A stretch of 56,252 bases of DNA from an uncultured Candidatus Melainabacteria bacterium (GTDB taxonomy: Bacteria; Cyanobacteriota; Vampirovibrionia; Gastranaerophilales; Gastranaerophilaceae), in NCBI GenBank assembly GCA_934691935.1, contig CAKUTH010000005.1, positions 1-56,252 of the forward strand, given 5' to 3'. The position numbers and the translations under genes are program-made. Below the pieces are notes generated by a model. That model had not been told where the DNA came from. It made no database searches and saw only the letters and a list, made by a program, of their open reading frames with translations. Positions 34,433-43,132 of the stretch are shown one piece after another (the stretch's first letter is position 1; every line of letters begins with the position of its first letter).

Positions 34433-36217
34433 ATGGCGAGAATAAAACAACTTTCGAAACATCTGATAAACCAAATTGCCGCGGGTGAAGTTATTGAACG
34501 TCCCGCATCTGTTGTAAAAGAGCTTGTAGAAAACTCTATTGATGCTGGTGCAACTAAAATTAGCGTTGAAATCAACAATGATTGTCGAGATATTCGCGTT
34601 GCAGATAATGGTTCGGGGATTCATCCTGATGATATTTTATTGGCTTTTTCTAAGCACGCAACCAGCAAGATAGCTACAGACGAAGATTTGTTTGACATAC
34701 ACACTATGGGGTTTCGTGGAGAAGCTCTCTCAAGTATCATTTCAATCTCAAAACTAACCTGCACGACAAGAACTGCGGAATTTGATACGGGATTAAAAGT
34801 AAAATGCGAAAATTCTGAAGTTAAATCAACCCAAACAGGATGCGCCGTTGGAACGATTATGGAAATCAAGGATTTGTTTTACAATCTTCCTGCGCGTCTA
34901 AAATTTTTAAAAAGCTCAAACACTGAATTTTCTTACATACAAGAATTAGTTCAATCCATTGCGCTTGCACATCCGCAATGCTCGCTAGAATTAAAAAAGA
35001 ACGGGAAACAAGCATTAAAAACTTCGGGACAAAACAATCTTTTACAAACAATAAAAGAAGTCTACTCTGCAGATGTTGTTTCAAACTTGAAAGAAGTTTT
35101 CAAAACTGACCAACTCTCGAACCTAAAAATCAGCGGATACGTCAGTACACCTGACTATACACGTTCCAGCAAAAAAAGTTATCATATTTATATAAATTCA
35201 AGAACCGTTAAGTGTCCAGTGTTCCAAAAGGCAATCGACACGGCTTACAAAAGCCTTATCGCCAATGGCAAATACCCTTTTGTAGTGCTGAATTTGGAAA
35301 TTCCGCCATCTGATGTTGATGTGAATGTACACCCTACCAAAAAAGAGGTTCGGTACAAAAACACTAACCAAATTTTTAATTTTATATACACATCAATTCA
35401 AGCTGGTTTATCAAATTATATTGAGAAGAAAGTTGAAGCTATTGAAAGTTTCGCACCACAATTTTCAAAATCTGCACAATCACCGCAAACAAATGTAATA
35501 GATTTTGTGCAACCAAAATTAGAAAGCACAAACAGCGCAATATTTGCCAAAGACGATGATACTGTTTACATTTCAGATAGTGAAATGAAAAAACTTGAAG
35601 AAAAACATGAACAAATAGTTGTACAGCCTAAAATGTTTGTACCGACCGAAAAGACTCAAGAACCAGAAGAAAATATCATAGGACAATACAAAAACACTTA
35701 CATTTTGGTTGAAAAGGAAGATGGTTTGGAAATTGTCGACCAGCACATCGCGGAAGAAAGATATATCTATGAAAAACTTATGTCTGAAAAAAATATTGTT
35801 TCACAAATGCTTTTTGTTTCAGACGTAGTGCCTGTATCTAGTTCTGAAGCAATTTTAATTAAAGAAAATCTGGACAAGTTTGAAAAATTCGGATATGGAA
35901 TTGAGTTTTTAAAAGAAAATGAATTGATTTTCAGAAAAGTTCCGCAAATGATTGCAAAAGTTAATCCGAAAGAAATTTTAGCAGATATTTTAGAAAACAT
36001 TGACGGGAACATAGATAGATTAGAAGAAAAAATTCTTATAACCACGTCTTGCAAAGCCTCAGTAAAAGCTGGTCAAAAACTTTCAACATGGCAAATGCAA
36101 GAAATCATAAAAAAATGGCGAACCACAAAAATGCCATACACTTGCCCGCATGGTCGACCAATTGTGAAATTCTTCCCGCATAAAGAAATCGCAGGCTTTT
36201 TCCAAAGAAATACATAA
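34433..36217 (+). CDS. mutL: DNA mismatch repair protein MutL
   Basis: GHKL ATPase of mismatch repair, 594 aa. N-terminal NQIAAGEVIERPASVVKELVENSIDAG, GFRGEALSSI and the VDVNVHPTKKEVR region are canonical. The C-terminal part carries the endonuclease metal-binding motif VDQHIAEERYIYE (DQHA(X)2E(X)4E with Ile for Ala), plus SCKASVKAG and CPHGRP, so it is a nicking MutL, as expected without MutH. I choose ATG 34433 just after the upstream stop, with AGGTGG at correct spacing; an ATG three codons earlier is possible. mutS is not here. Confidence 0.96.
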   Translation: MARIKQLSKHLINQIAAGEVIERPASVVKELVENSIDAGATKISVEINNDCRDIRVADNGSGIHPDDILLAFSKHATSKIATDEDLFDIHTMGFRGEALSSIISISKLTCTTRTAEFDTGLKVKCENSEVKSTQTGCAVGTIMEIKDLFYNLPARLKFLKSSNTEFSYIQELVQSIALAHPQCSLELKKNGKQALKTSGQNNLLQTIKEVYSADVVSNLKEVFKTDQLSNLKISGYVSTPDYTRSSKKSYHIYINSRTVKCPVFQKAIDTAYKSLIANGKYPFVVLNLEIPPSDVDVNVHPTKKEVRYKNTNQIFNFIYTSIQAGLSNYIEKKVEAIESFAPQFSKSAQSPQTNVIDFVQPKLESTNSAIFAKDDDTVYISDSEMKKLEEKHEQIVVQPKMFVPTEKTQEPEENIIGQYKNTYILVEKEDGLEIVDQHIAEERYIYEKLMSEKNIVSQMLFVSDVVPVSSSEAILIKENLDKFEKFGYGIEFLKENELIFRKVPQMIAKVNPKEILADILENIDGNIDRLEEKILITTSCKASVKAGQKLSTWQMQEIIKKWRTTKMPYTCPHGRPIVKFFPHKEIAGFFQRNT

Positions 36218-36243
36218 ATTAATGATTTTCATAAATAAAAAAC

Positions 36244-36278
36244 AAGGCGAGGAAACTTTCGTTTCCCCGTCTTATTTT
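36244..36278. terminator. Bidirectional terminator, mutL / 36.3-kb gene
   Basis: Stem AAGGCGAGGAAAC / GTTTCCCCGTCTT with TTTC loop (two mismatches), flanked by A-rich and T-rich sequence between converging genes. Confidence 0.7.
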
Positions 36279-36294
36279 CTGTTTTTCATAAAAT

Positions 36295-37134
36295 TTATGC
36301 TTTGAACGAAGATAATAAATTATCAATTACATTTGGCTTATATCCTATTTCACCATATTCAGAAATTTGTAACCCTGCTTTTTCTGCCCTTTGAAAAATC
36401 CAGCTGGCATCTGAAGACCTGCCATTACATGTTACAGACCTTCCATCTACAAGCTCATACTTAGGATCAAATTCAAATGATGCTTTAGATGAAGTGTCTT
36501 TAAAGTGAACATCGCCAGAATTTTTTCTATAACCGTTTGTACCATATTGTTTTTCTAATTTTAAGTTTGCGTTATACCTGTTATCTAGAACCATGTCTTT
36601 TCCAACTTGTTGATTCATTCCTCTATCATAAGCCATAGAACGCTTATTAATAAATGTTAAATCACCTTGTTTGCTTACCAAATATTTTTGCTCACCAATT
36701 GCTTTTAAATAAATAAAATCACCATTTGCACCATTAAAACGTTCTGTACGCAATGCGCCCTTTGTTGCTGTTTCGAAAACAACTCTATCACTGCCTGGTT
36801 TACGATAATATCTCATGTGTGTTCCATCTTTGGTTATAACTTGTGTCATATTCAATTGTTCAGAACTATAACCAGTAAGTTTTGCAGTATTCAACAATGG
36901 TCGTTCTGCAGCTAATTGTTGCGGAGTTGGAGCTGGCAATGCCTTTGGTTGTTTTGAAATAATTTCTGACAAAGTCGGTCCTTGTGGAACTGCTGGTCTT
37001 GTTACTACTTTTTCTGTATCTTTCACTGCTGATGCGGTAAATTTTGAAGCTCTTGCTTCAAATCTTGCACCTGCAGATGTCATTTTACGTCCTGCATATC
37101 CAAATACTTTTCCTATAATTCTTGAAATACCCAT
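36295..37134 (-). CDS. Hypothetical protein, 279 aa
   Basis: Unrecognised. The first ~45 residues form a basic amphipathic helix (GRKMTSAGARFEARASKF). A Pro/Ala linker follows, then a beta-rich domain (~90-250) with Tyr, Gly and Lys (RYYRKPGSDRVVFE; GDFIYLKAIGEQKYLVSK). No signal peptide. The ATG follows AAAGGA. A five-copy CATAG repeat lies about 105 bases upstream, between this gene and secA. Probably lineage-specific. Confidence 0.75.
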   Translation of the reverse strand: MGISRIIGKVFGYAGRKMTSAGARFEARASKFTASAVKDTEKVVTRPAVPQGPTLSEIISKQPKALPAPTPQQLAAERPLLNTAKLTGYSSEQLNMTQVITKDGTHMRYYRKPGSDRVVFETATKGALRTERFNGANGDFIYLKAIGEQKYLVSKQGDLTFINKRSMAYDRGMNQQVGKDMVLDNRYNANLKLEKQYGTNGYRKNSGDVHFKDTSSKASFEFDPKYELVDGRSVTCNGRSSDASWIFQRAEKAGLQISEYGEIGYKPNVIDNLLSSFKA

Positions 37135-37239
37135 ATCAATTTTTCCTTTCGAATTTAATACTTTTCCAATATCCCCGAAATCGATTCCCTTACTCTTTTA
37201 CAAAAACATGAGGGCTGAAAAAATTGACATAGTGCACCT

Positions 37240-37264
37240 CATAGCATAGCATAGCATAGCATAG
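37240..37264. repeat. CATAG x5 microsatellite
   Basis: Five perfect tandem copies of CATAG in the 224-base spacer between secA (ending 37359) and the start of the 36.3-kb gene. It lies in the promoter or leader region of the latter. Confidence 0.95.
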
Positions 37265-37358
37265 AGGCATTATGACAGGGTTTGAGGCAATTTTAAATTT
37301 GTTTTTACATTTCGTTACAAATAGGGCTTGTTTTTATTTTTAGACAAAATTGGAAAGT

Positions 37359-39989
37359 TTACGCCTGTTCATCAGGTCCAACTACTTGAATACCGAATTT
37401 TGTCCTAAACAAGTGTTTTACAGTATCGCCTTGGATTTCGTACATCATTTTATTAAACAAATCATAGGCTTCACGTTTATATTCAATCAAAGGATCTTTC
37501 TGTCCATAAGCACGCAAGCCAATACCTTCTCTCAACATATCAATGTTGTGCAAATGGTCAATCCATTTGTTATCAACAACTCGCAACAAAATATCTTTTT
37601 CTAGATTTCTTATTACATTGTTTTCGCTAAATGGCTCTTGTAATTGAGCGTTCGGATCGTATTGCGAAACAACTTGATTATAGAAATTTATAACTTCTTC
37701 TTCGTGTTGCTTGTATGCATCCAAAGCAAGTGTTTTCAACTTGTCATAAATCGGCTCAAAACGTAAATTTTGAATATCTGAAACCTGAACGCTTGATAAT
37801 TGCGGAATGATTGAATGAAGTTCTTTTATAAGTGTTTGCAAATCCTCATAAACATATTCTTCTGGATGTAAATCTGGCGCAATATAACTTCTTAAAAGTC
37901 TGTCGATTTCTTTTTCTATCATATAATAAATATCATCTGAAAGATTTTTGCCAGCAAGAACTTTTCGTCTTTGCGCATAGAATTTTTCACGCTGTATATT
38001 CATTACGTCGTCATATTCAAGAACTGATTTTCTTATGTCAAAGTGATATGTTTCAACTTTTTTCTGCGCTGACTGAATTTGTTTTGTAATAAGAACATTT
38101 TCAATCGCAATATCTTCTTCAACGTTAAGCATATTCATCAATGCGGTAATTTTTTCACCGCCAAATATTCTCATCAAATTATCTTCTAAAGACAAGAAAA
38201 ATCTTGTAGAACCAGGGTCACCCTGACGAGCAGCACGACCTCTTAATTGGTTATCAATACGACGTGATTCGTGGCGTTCAGTACCAATTACGTGCAAACC
38301 ACCAGCTTGAACAACTTTTGCATGTTCTGCTTCCGTAATTTGACGAGCTTGAACAAGCGCGTTTTCTTTTTCAGTTTCATAATTTTCCAAATCAGGAGTA
38401 ATGCCTTTATTATCCAACATTTCTTTAGCTAAAAATTCAGCATTACCACCTAGCAAGATATCAGTACCACGACCTGCCATATTCGTTGCAATCGTAACAG
38501 CGCCGACACGACCTGCTTGTGCGATAATATACGCTTCTTTTTCGTGATGTTTAGCATTCAATACATGGTGAGGAATTCCTCTTTGTTTTAATAAGTATGA
38601 AACATATTCAGACTTTTCAATACTAATCGTTCCGACCAAAACTGGTCTGCCAATTTCATGCATTCTAATAATATCATCAACAACTGCATTGAATTTTGCG
38701 CGTTCTGTCTTATAGATTACGTCTGGATAATTTATTCTTATATCAGGCTTGTTAGTCGGAATTGTCGTAACTTCCAGATTATAAATCTTGCCGAATTCTG
38801 CTTCTTCTGTCATCGCTGTACCTGTCATACCTGACAATTTTGGATACAGTCTAAACAAGTTTTGGAATGTAATACTTGCAAGAGTTTGAGTTTCGTCTTG
38901 AATTTGAACACCTTCTTTTGCCTCAATAGCTTGGTGCAAACCATCTGACCAACGACGCCCTTCCATCAAACGTCCAGTAAACTCATCAACAATCATTACT
39001 TCGCCATTTTTGACTACGTAATCAGTATCTTTAACAAACAATTCTTTTGCTTTCAAGGCTTGCAACAAATGGTGCGCATATTGAGTGTTAATATCGAATA
39101 AATCCTTAACACCAATAAGTTCTTGAGCGTGGTCAATACCATCTTCTGTCAAAATTATGTTTTTATTCTTCTCATCAACTTCGTAATCCTTGATTTTTTC
39201 AAGTTGAGGCGCAATTTTAGCCATCATCTGATAAGTTTCTGCAGATTTATCAAGGCGACCACTGATAATGAGCGGAGTTCTAGCCTCATCAATCAAGATA
39301 CTGTCGACTTCATCAATAATCGCGTAATTGTAAGGGCGTTGAACAAGCATTTCTAAAGAACTAGCCATGTTGTCACGCAAGTAATCAAACCCAAATTCAT
39401 TGTTTGTGCCGTATGTGATATCGCAATCATAAGCTGATTTTTTTGCTCTAAAATCATCCGCAGTTCTTCCACCAGAAAGAATTACTCCAACAGACAATCC
39501 TAAAAATTTATAAATTTTACCCATCCATTCACTATCACGTTTTGCCAAGTAATCGTTTACTGTGATTACGTGAACACCTTTGCCTGTCAAAGCATTCAAA
39601 TATGCTGGCAAAGTTGCAACAAGAGTTTTACCTTCACCAGTTCTCATTTCTGCAATATGACCATTGTGCAAGAAATATCCGCCGATTAACTGAACATCAA
39701 AGTGGCGCATATTCAAAACACGTTTGCCAGCCTCTCTAACCGTTGCAAACGCTTCTGGTAAAATTTTATCCAATGCTTCTTTTTCAAGTTTTCTATCAGT
39801 TTTAAAATCCTTTGACGTTGGACGTTTTGCCAAAATTTCTTTGAATTCATCAGTTTTTGCACGCAATTCATCATCCGTTAATGCCTCAAACTGCGGTTCT
39901 AAAGCGTTAATATGATCAATTATCCCCATTATGCTTTTAACTTTTTTTTCGTTTGGATCACCCAACATTTTTAATAAAAAACTTAACAT
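37359..39989 (-). CDS. secA: Preprotein translocase ATPase SecA
   Basis: Motor of the Sec pathway, 876 aa. Walker A MRTGEGKTLVATLPAYLNAL, DEVDSILIDEARTPLIISG, the GTISIEKSEYVSYLL and TNMAGRGTDI motifs of the second helicase domain, and the helical scaffold region are present. The C-terminus ends VGPDEQA without the cysteine-rich zinc/SecB-binding tail, as in many bacteria lacking SecB. The ATG follows GAGAGG. Confidence 0.97.
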   Translation of the reverse strand: MLSFLLKMLGDPNEKKVKSIMGIIDHINALEPQFEALTDDELRAKTDEFKEILAKRPTSKDFKTDRKLEKEALDKILPEAFATVREAGKRVLNMRHFDVQLIGGYFLHNGHIAEMRTGEGKTLVATLPAYLNALTGKGVHVITVNDYLAKRDSEWMGKIYKFLGLSVGVILSGGRTADDFRAKKSAYDCDITYGTNNEFGFDYLRDNMASSLEMLVQRPYNYAIIDEVDSILIDEARTPLIISGRLDKSAETYQMMAKIAPQLEKIKDYEVDEKNKNIILTEDGIDHAQELIGVKDLFDINTQYAHHLLQALKAKELFVKDTDYVVKNGEVMIVDEFTGRLMEGRRWSDGLHQAIEAKEGVQIQDETQTLASITFQNLFRLYPKLSGMTGTAMTEEAEFGKIYNLEVTTIPTNKPDIRINYPDVIYKTERAKFNAVVDDIIRMHEIGRPVLVGTISIEKSEYVSYLLKQRGIPHHVLNAKHHEKEAYIIAQAGRVGAVTIATNMAGRGTDILLGGNAEFLAKEMLDNKGITPDLENYETEKENALVQARQITEAEHAKVVQAGGLHVIGTERHESRRIDNQLRGRAARQGDPGSTRFFLSLEDNLMRIFGGEKITALMNMLNVEEDIAIENVLITKQIQSAQKKVETYHFDIRKSVLEYDDVMNIQREKFYAQRRKVLAGKNLSDDIYYMIEKEIDRLLRSYIAPDLHPEEYVYEDLQTLIKELHSIIPQLSSVQVSDIQNLRFEPIYDKLKTLALDAYKQHEEEVINFYNQVVSQYDPNAQLQEPFSENNVIRNLEKDILLRVVDNKWIDHLHNIDMLREGIGLRAYGQKDPLIEYKREAYDLFNKMMYEIQGDTVKHLFRTKFGIQVVGPDEQA

Positions 39990-40159
39990 TATAAAATTTT
40001 CCTCTCCGTGTCTTTTACAACAATAGTACCATGGACAAGAAATTTTTGTTAAATCTTTAGGAAAAATTTATTTTTATAACGAATTTGAATGCATATTTTT
40101 TGCGTAAAATTTGTTAATTAACACTTGATTAACAAATATTTTTATGGTTTATTGGACAT

Positions 40160-40232
40160 GGAATTGGGCAATTCCTCTTAGCCTTATTCAAGGGTTTGCC
40201 AAATACGGCGCGGCTGTAGTATTTGTCAGGCT
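40160..40232 (+). ncRNA. Candidate structured RNA or rpsP leader
   Basis: Hairpin GGAATT-GGGC-AATTCC (40160-40175) is followed by nested pairing AGCCT (40180-40184) with AGGCT (40228-40232), enclosing AAATAC (40201-40206) with GTATTT (40219-40224). This may be a 5' leader of the ribosomal protein gene rpsP, 98 bases downstream, or a separate small RNA. It lacks the GGAAG core of SRP RNA. Folding is by eye only. Confidence 0.3.
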
Positions 40233-40255
40233 CGAAAAAGTAGAACAGTCATTAT

Positions 40256-40306
40256 GAGAGCAAGCATAGCTTGCAGGGAAATATCCCAAAATCACTCGCA
40301 ATGATA
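40256..40306. repeat. REP-like palindromic sequence
   Basis: Two hairpins, GCAAGC-ATA-GCTTGC (40260-40274) and GGGA-AATA-TCCC (40276-40287), and a CACTCGCAATGAT end (40293-40305), which reverse-complements to the widespread ATCATTGCGAGTG repeat type. A related CATTGCGAGG sequence is at 49491. Confidence 0.55.
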
Positions 40307-40329
40307 ATATAATTAAGAAGGAAAATGAA

Positions 40330-40704
40330 ATGTTAAAAATCAGATTAAAAAGATTAGGTGCAAAAAAAGCTCCTACATACAGAATTATTGTTATTAATTC
40401 AACAACAAAACGTGAAGGTAAACCTGTTCAAGAATTAGGTCACTACAACCCAAAAACAAAAGTTATGAAATTAGACAAAGTAGCTGCTTTGGATTGGGTT
40501 AAAAAAGGTGCTCAACCTACTGAAACTGTTGCATACTTGATTAAAAACTGCAACGATGACGGCAGCTTGAATTATGTTAAAAAAGAAACTGTAAAACTTT
40601 CTAAGAAAGCTCAAGCAAAAGCTCAAGCTGAAGCAGAAGCAAAAGCAGCTGCCGAAGCTGAAGCAGCTCAAGCAGTAGCTGAAGAAGCTCCAGCTGAAGC
40701 ATAG
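40330..40704 (+). CDS. rpsP: 30S ribosomal protein S16
   Basis: Small-subunit protein, 124 aa. The first ~85 residues are the S16 core (MLKIRLKRLGAKKAPTYRI, LGHYNPKTK, DWVKKGAQPTETVAYL). The remaining ~38 residues are an Ala/Glu/Lys/Gln-rich tail (KAQAEAEAKAAAEAEAAQA), longer than in most bacteria and probably disordered or helical. AAGGA precedes the ATG. Own terminator follows. Confidence 0.97.
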   Translation: MLKIRLKRLGAKKAPTYRIIVINSTTKREGKPVQELGHYNPKTKVMKLDKVAALDWVKKGAQPTETVAYLIKNCNDDGSLNYVKKETVKLSKKAQAKAQAEAEAKAAAEAEAAQAVAEEAPAEA

Positions 40705-40731
40705 TTTTAAATATAAAACATCATAAATTGT

Positions 40732-40764
40732 AAAAAAGGACTTGATAAAAATCAAGTCCTTTTT
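40732..40764. terminator. Terminator of rpsP
   Basis: Perfect 11-bp stem AAGGACTTGAT / ATCAAGTCCTT with an AAAA loop, followed by TTT on the plus strand and preceded by an A-run, so it also suits the converging gene. Confidence 0.9.
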
Positions 40765-40791
40765 GCTAATAATTTAGATAGCTATTAACAA

Positions 40792-41271
40792 TTAGTCATT
40801 ATATTTACTAATTTCGATAAAATAATTTTCTAACGCCAAATAGCCTTTGTATATTTCATTAGAAATGCTTGCATAACTAGTTGCAACAATATATTTCAAT
40901 TCTTTTGTTCTGATTTCCAAAATTGCATCCGCATCATTTTTAAGTTTTTCATCTCCCGTTACAGACCATTTTTGCAATAATTCTAATTCTTCATACATTT
41001 GCTTTACAGTAGTATATTCAAGTGTATTAAAATCATATTTTGCAAGGAGAGCTTTTTCTGCATTAGAAATCCTTGACATTACAGCTTGAAACTTAAACAC
41101 TCGTTTGATAATTACGTAATTATCAGCGATTTTTCTGTGAGAATATGGGATTATGTTTTTAGCAAGTAACGCAGCGTAAGAACGCGAAGTAAAAACTTCG
41201 TCCTCTCTCGAAAAAGCACTTCTGGATGTTAAATCAAAACTAGATTTTTTTTCTATTAAATCTTCTGGCAT
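40792..41271 (-). CDS. Hypothetical helical protein, 159 aa
   Basis: Not recognised. After ~30 polar residues it is predicted all-helical (IADNYVIIKRVFKFQAVMSRI; VKQMYEELELLQKW; YKGYLALENYFIEI), possibly a four-helix bundle. No signal peptide or membrane segment. GGGG lies before the ATG. Single gene between two terminators. Function unknown. Confidence 0.65.
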   Translation of the reverse strand: MPEDLIEKKSSFDLTSRSAFSREDEVFTSRSYAALLAKNIIPYSHRKIADNYVIIKRVFKFQAVMSRISNAEKALLAKYDFNTLEYTTVKQMYEELELLQKWSVTGDEKLKNDADAILEIRTKELKYIVATSYASISNEIYKGYLALENYFIEISKYND

Positions 41272-41304
41272 TTCTACCCCAAATTCAAAATTCTTAACTC
41301 GTCC

Positions 41305-41355
41305 GTCATTCTATGCTGTACAAAAAACTTTATGGATTTTTAACTTCAGAATGAC
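41305..41355. repeat. Long-loop inverted repeat (REP-like)
   Basis: GTCATTCT (41305-41312) and AGAATGAC (41348-41355) form an 8-bp inverted repeat around 35 bases, of the common CGTCATTCTGA repeat type, in the 211-base spacer between the helical protein gene and speD. Confidence 0.5.
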
Positions 41356-41430
41356 TTGTCTTTTCCTAATACTATTAAAAGCAAAGCTCGTTGTCATGTC
41401 ATGTTGTCAAGATTTTTACATGAGTTAACA

Positions 41431-41463
41431 AAAAAACAGGTGACTTGTTGCCACCTGTTTTTA
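41431..41463 (-). terminator. Terminator of speD
   Basis: Stem AAACAGGTG (41434-41442) / CACCTGTTT (41452-41460), followed on the minus strand by a run of Ts. Confidence 0.85.
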
Positions 41464-41482
41464 TAGTAAAAATAATTTATTA

Positions 41483-41938
41483 TTAGTCAACCAATTGTTG
41501 CATAATTTCAAATGGTTTTTCTGCAACTTTCATAGTTTCTTCATCAATGATACCTCTTTTTAGTTCTGTAAAAGTTGCTTTTTTTGAATTAAATTTTTCT
41601 TTCAAAAACTCATACGAAATTTTTGGATCGCATTTATCTCCGCAAGTAAACAAATCTACTGCTGCATAACCCAATTCTGGCCATGTGTGAATTGCCAAGT
41701 GACTTTCTGAGATAATTACGACACCAGAAACACCGTATGGGTTAAACATATGGAAACATTTTTGGACAATAGTTGCACCACATTCAAGGGCGGCATCCAC
41801 CATGTACTTTTCTACTTTATCTAAACTGTTTAATGTGTTTGGGTCACATTCAAAAAATTCTGCTAAAACGTGTTGTCCAAGATGGATTTCTTTTTTGCCG
41901 TTTTCCTGAAACGCTGTAAATGGTGAAGTTATTGCCAA
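41483..41938 (-). CDS. speD: S-adenosylmethionine decarboxylase proenzyme
   Basis: Makes decarboxylated AdoMet for spermidine synthesis. The proenzyme self-cleaves between Glu78 and Ser79 in ISESHLAIHTWPE, producing the pyruvoyl group; the conserved DLFTCGD follows. At 151 aa it is somewhat longer than the ~125-residue class 1B enzymes owing to both ends. The start is TTG at 41938, eight bases after AGGAGG; the ATG in between leads to an immediate stop in another frame. No spermidine synthase gene is adjacent. Confidence 0.93.
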   Translation of the reverse strand: MAITSPFTAFQENGKKEIHLGQHVLAEFFECDPNTLNSLDKVEKYMVDAALECGATIVQKCFHMFNPYGVSGVVIISESHLAIHTWPELGYAAVDLFTCGDKCDPKISYEFLKEKFNSKKATFTELKRGIIDEETMKVAEKPFEIMQQLVD

Positions 41939-42128
41939 TTCATGTGCCTCCTTAATAAATGTATATTACTACTACGATTTACATATTACAATAAAAATTC
42001 GAAAATTTGTATTTTTTACACTTTAAAAATTTTTTTTTACATTTCTTATTAAACAAATAACTCTGAAATATAGAAATATTGTATCATTCCAACAGGCTAT
42101 TTTAATTAATATTTATTTACACAAATAG

Positions 42129-42157
42129 TTGTATTTTTTCTGTTTTATATATAAAAT
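42129..42157 (+). promoter_or_regulatory. Promoter of the response regulator, leaderless type
   Basis: TTGTAT (42129-42134), 17-base spacer, TAAAAT (42152-42157). Only six bases separate the -10 box from the ATG at 42164 and no ribosome binding site is present, so the transcript may begin at the start codon itself. Confidence 0.45.
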
Positions 42158-42163
42158 TCAAAT

Positions 42164-42859
42164 ATGAATAAAATTTTGGTTATAGATGATGATTTAGCTA
42201 TAAATGAGCTTGTAAAAGTGAATTTGGAACTATGCGGATATAGCGTAATTCAAGCATTTGACGGTGTAAAAGGTTTTGCGATGTGCAAACAAGAACTTCC
42301 TGCACTTGTTATTTTGGACGTTATGATGCCAGATGTTGATGGATTTACGGTTGCTCAAAGGATTAGAAAAAATGATGAAACCAAAGATATTCCAATCTTG
42401 ATGTTGACGGCATTGTCGCAAATTAACGACAAAATTAACGGATTTAACATCGGCGTGGATGATTATTTGGTAAAACCTTTTGAGATGGAAGAATTGCAAG
42501 TAAGGGTAAGAGCGCTATTAAAACGTACAAGACAAATTCCCGAGAGTGCGTCTACTCGTGAACTTTTAACACTTGGCGAAATCACTCTTTTGCCAGAAAT
42601 TTATAGTGTAAAAATCGGAGAAAATTCTGCAAAATTAACTCCGATTGAATTTGAGATATTTAATTTGTTATTCCAAAACCACGGAAACATGGTTTCATCT
42701 GCCAAATTACTGAAAGACATCTGGGGTTATTCACCTGATGATGACATTGAAACAATAAGAGTTCACATCAGACACCTACGTAGCAAAATCGACAAGATTT
42801 CCAATGGTAAAAAATATATTGAAACCATATATGGTGGCGGTTATAAACTAAATATTTAG
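42164..42859 (+). CDS. OmpR/PhoB-type response regulator
   Basis: Two-component regulator, 231 aa. The receiver domain (~1-120) has the acidic pocket DDD at 8-10, the phospho-acceptor Asp52 (VILDVMMPD) and the lysine in YLVKPF. The C-terminal winged-helix DNA-binding domain (~130-230) contains LTPIEFEIFNLL, VSSAKLLKDIWGY and the ETIRVHIRHLRSKI recognition region. No kinase gene is adjacent; the PAS kinase at 9.3 kb is an orphan too. Possibly leaderless. Confidence 0.95.
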   Translation: MNKILVIDDDLAINELVKVNLELCGYSVIQAFDGVKGFAMCKQELPALVILDVMMPDVDGFTVAQRIRKNDETKDIPILMLTALSQINDKINGFNIGVDDYLVKPFEMEELQVRVRALLKRTRQIPESASTRELLTLGEITLLPEIYSVKIGENSAKLTPIEFEIFNLLFQNHGNMVSSAKLLKDIWGYSPDDDIETIRVHIRHLRSKIDKISNGKKYIETIYGGGYKLNI

Positions 42860-42862
42860 TTA

Positions 42863-43087
42863 TTAACCAAATATGTTAGAAAAAAACTTTTTAGCTCTTT
42901 CTACGAAATCAGCAGAAACTTTAGTTGATTTTGATGCTTTTCTTACTTCTTTTTTTGCTAGCATAATATAGTCTTTATCTGATTGACCCAACAAACTTGA
43001 AATAGCTTCATTGTATGTTGTAGGGAAACCTGCAAGTTTATTAGATTTAACATGTTTTTCTATTGATGAAATTGCGTTTACTTTCAT
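42863..43087 (-). CDS. Hypothetical small protein, 74 aa
   Basis: Unrecognised. ATG at 43087 (MKVNAISSIEKHV) follows AAAGGAG; the frame extends five codons further without support. Polar and basic, with DYIMLAKKEVRKASKSTK and a C-terminal FFSNIFG. No membrane segment. It converges on the response regulator with a three-base gap and lies just downstream of era. Confidence 0.7.
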   Translation of the reverse strand: MKVNAISSIEKHVKSNKLAGFPTTYNEAISSLLGQSDKDYIMLAKKEVRKASKSTKVSADFVERAKKFFSNIFG

Positions 43088-43132
43088 TGTATCTCCTTTC
43101 ATTCATATTAAAACTCAAAAAAAATAATTTTG

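Larger units (their letters stand above)
39990..40329. other. Intergenic region upstream of rpsP
   Basis: No gene seen. It contains AT-rich sequence with TTGATT-type promoter elements near 40120, a structured element at 40160-40232 and a repeat-like segment at 40256-40306. Confidence 0.5.

Noticed and set aside
40160..40232. SRP (4.5S) RNA
   Set aside because: The conserved GGAAG/AGCAG core of helix 8 is missing.
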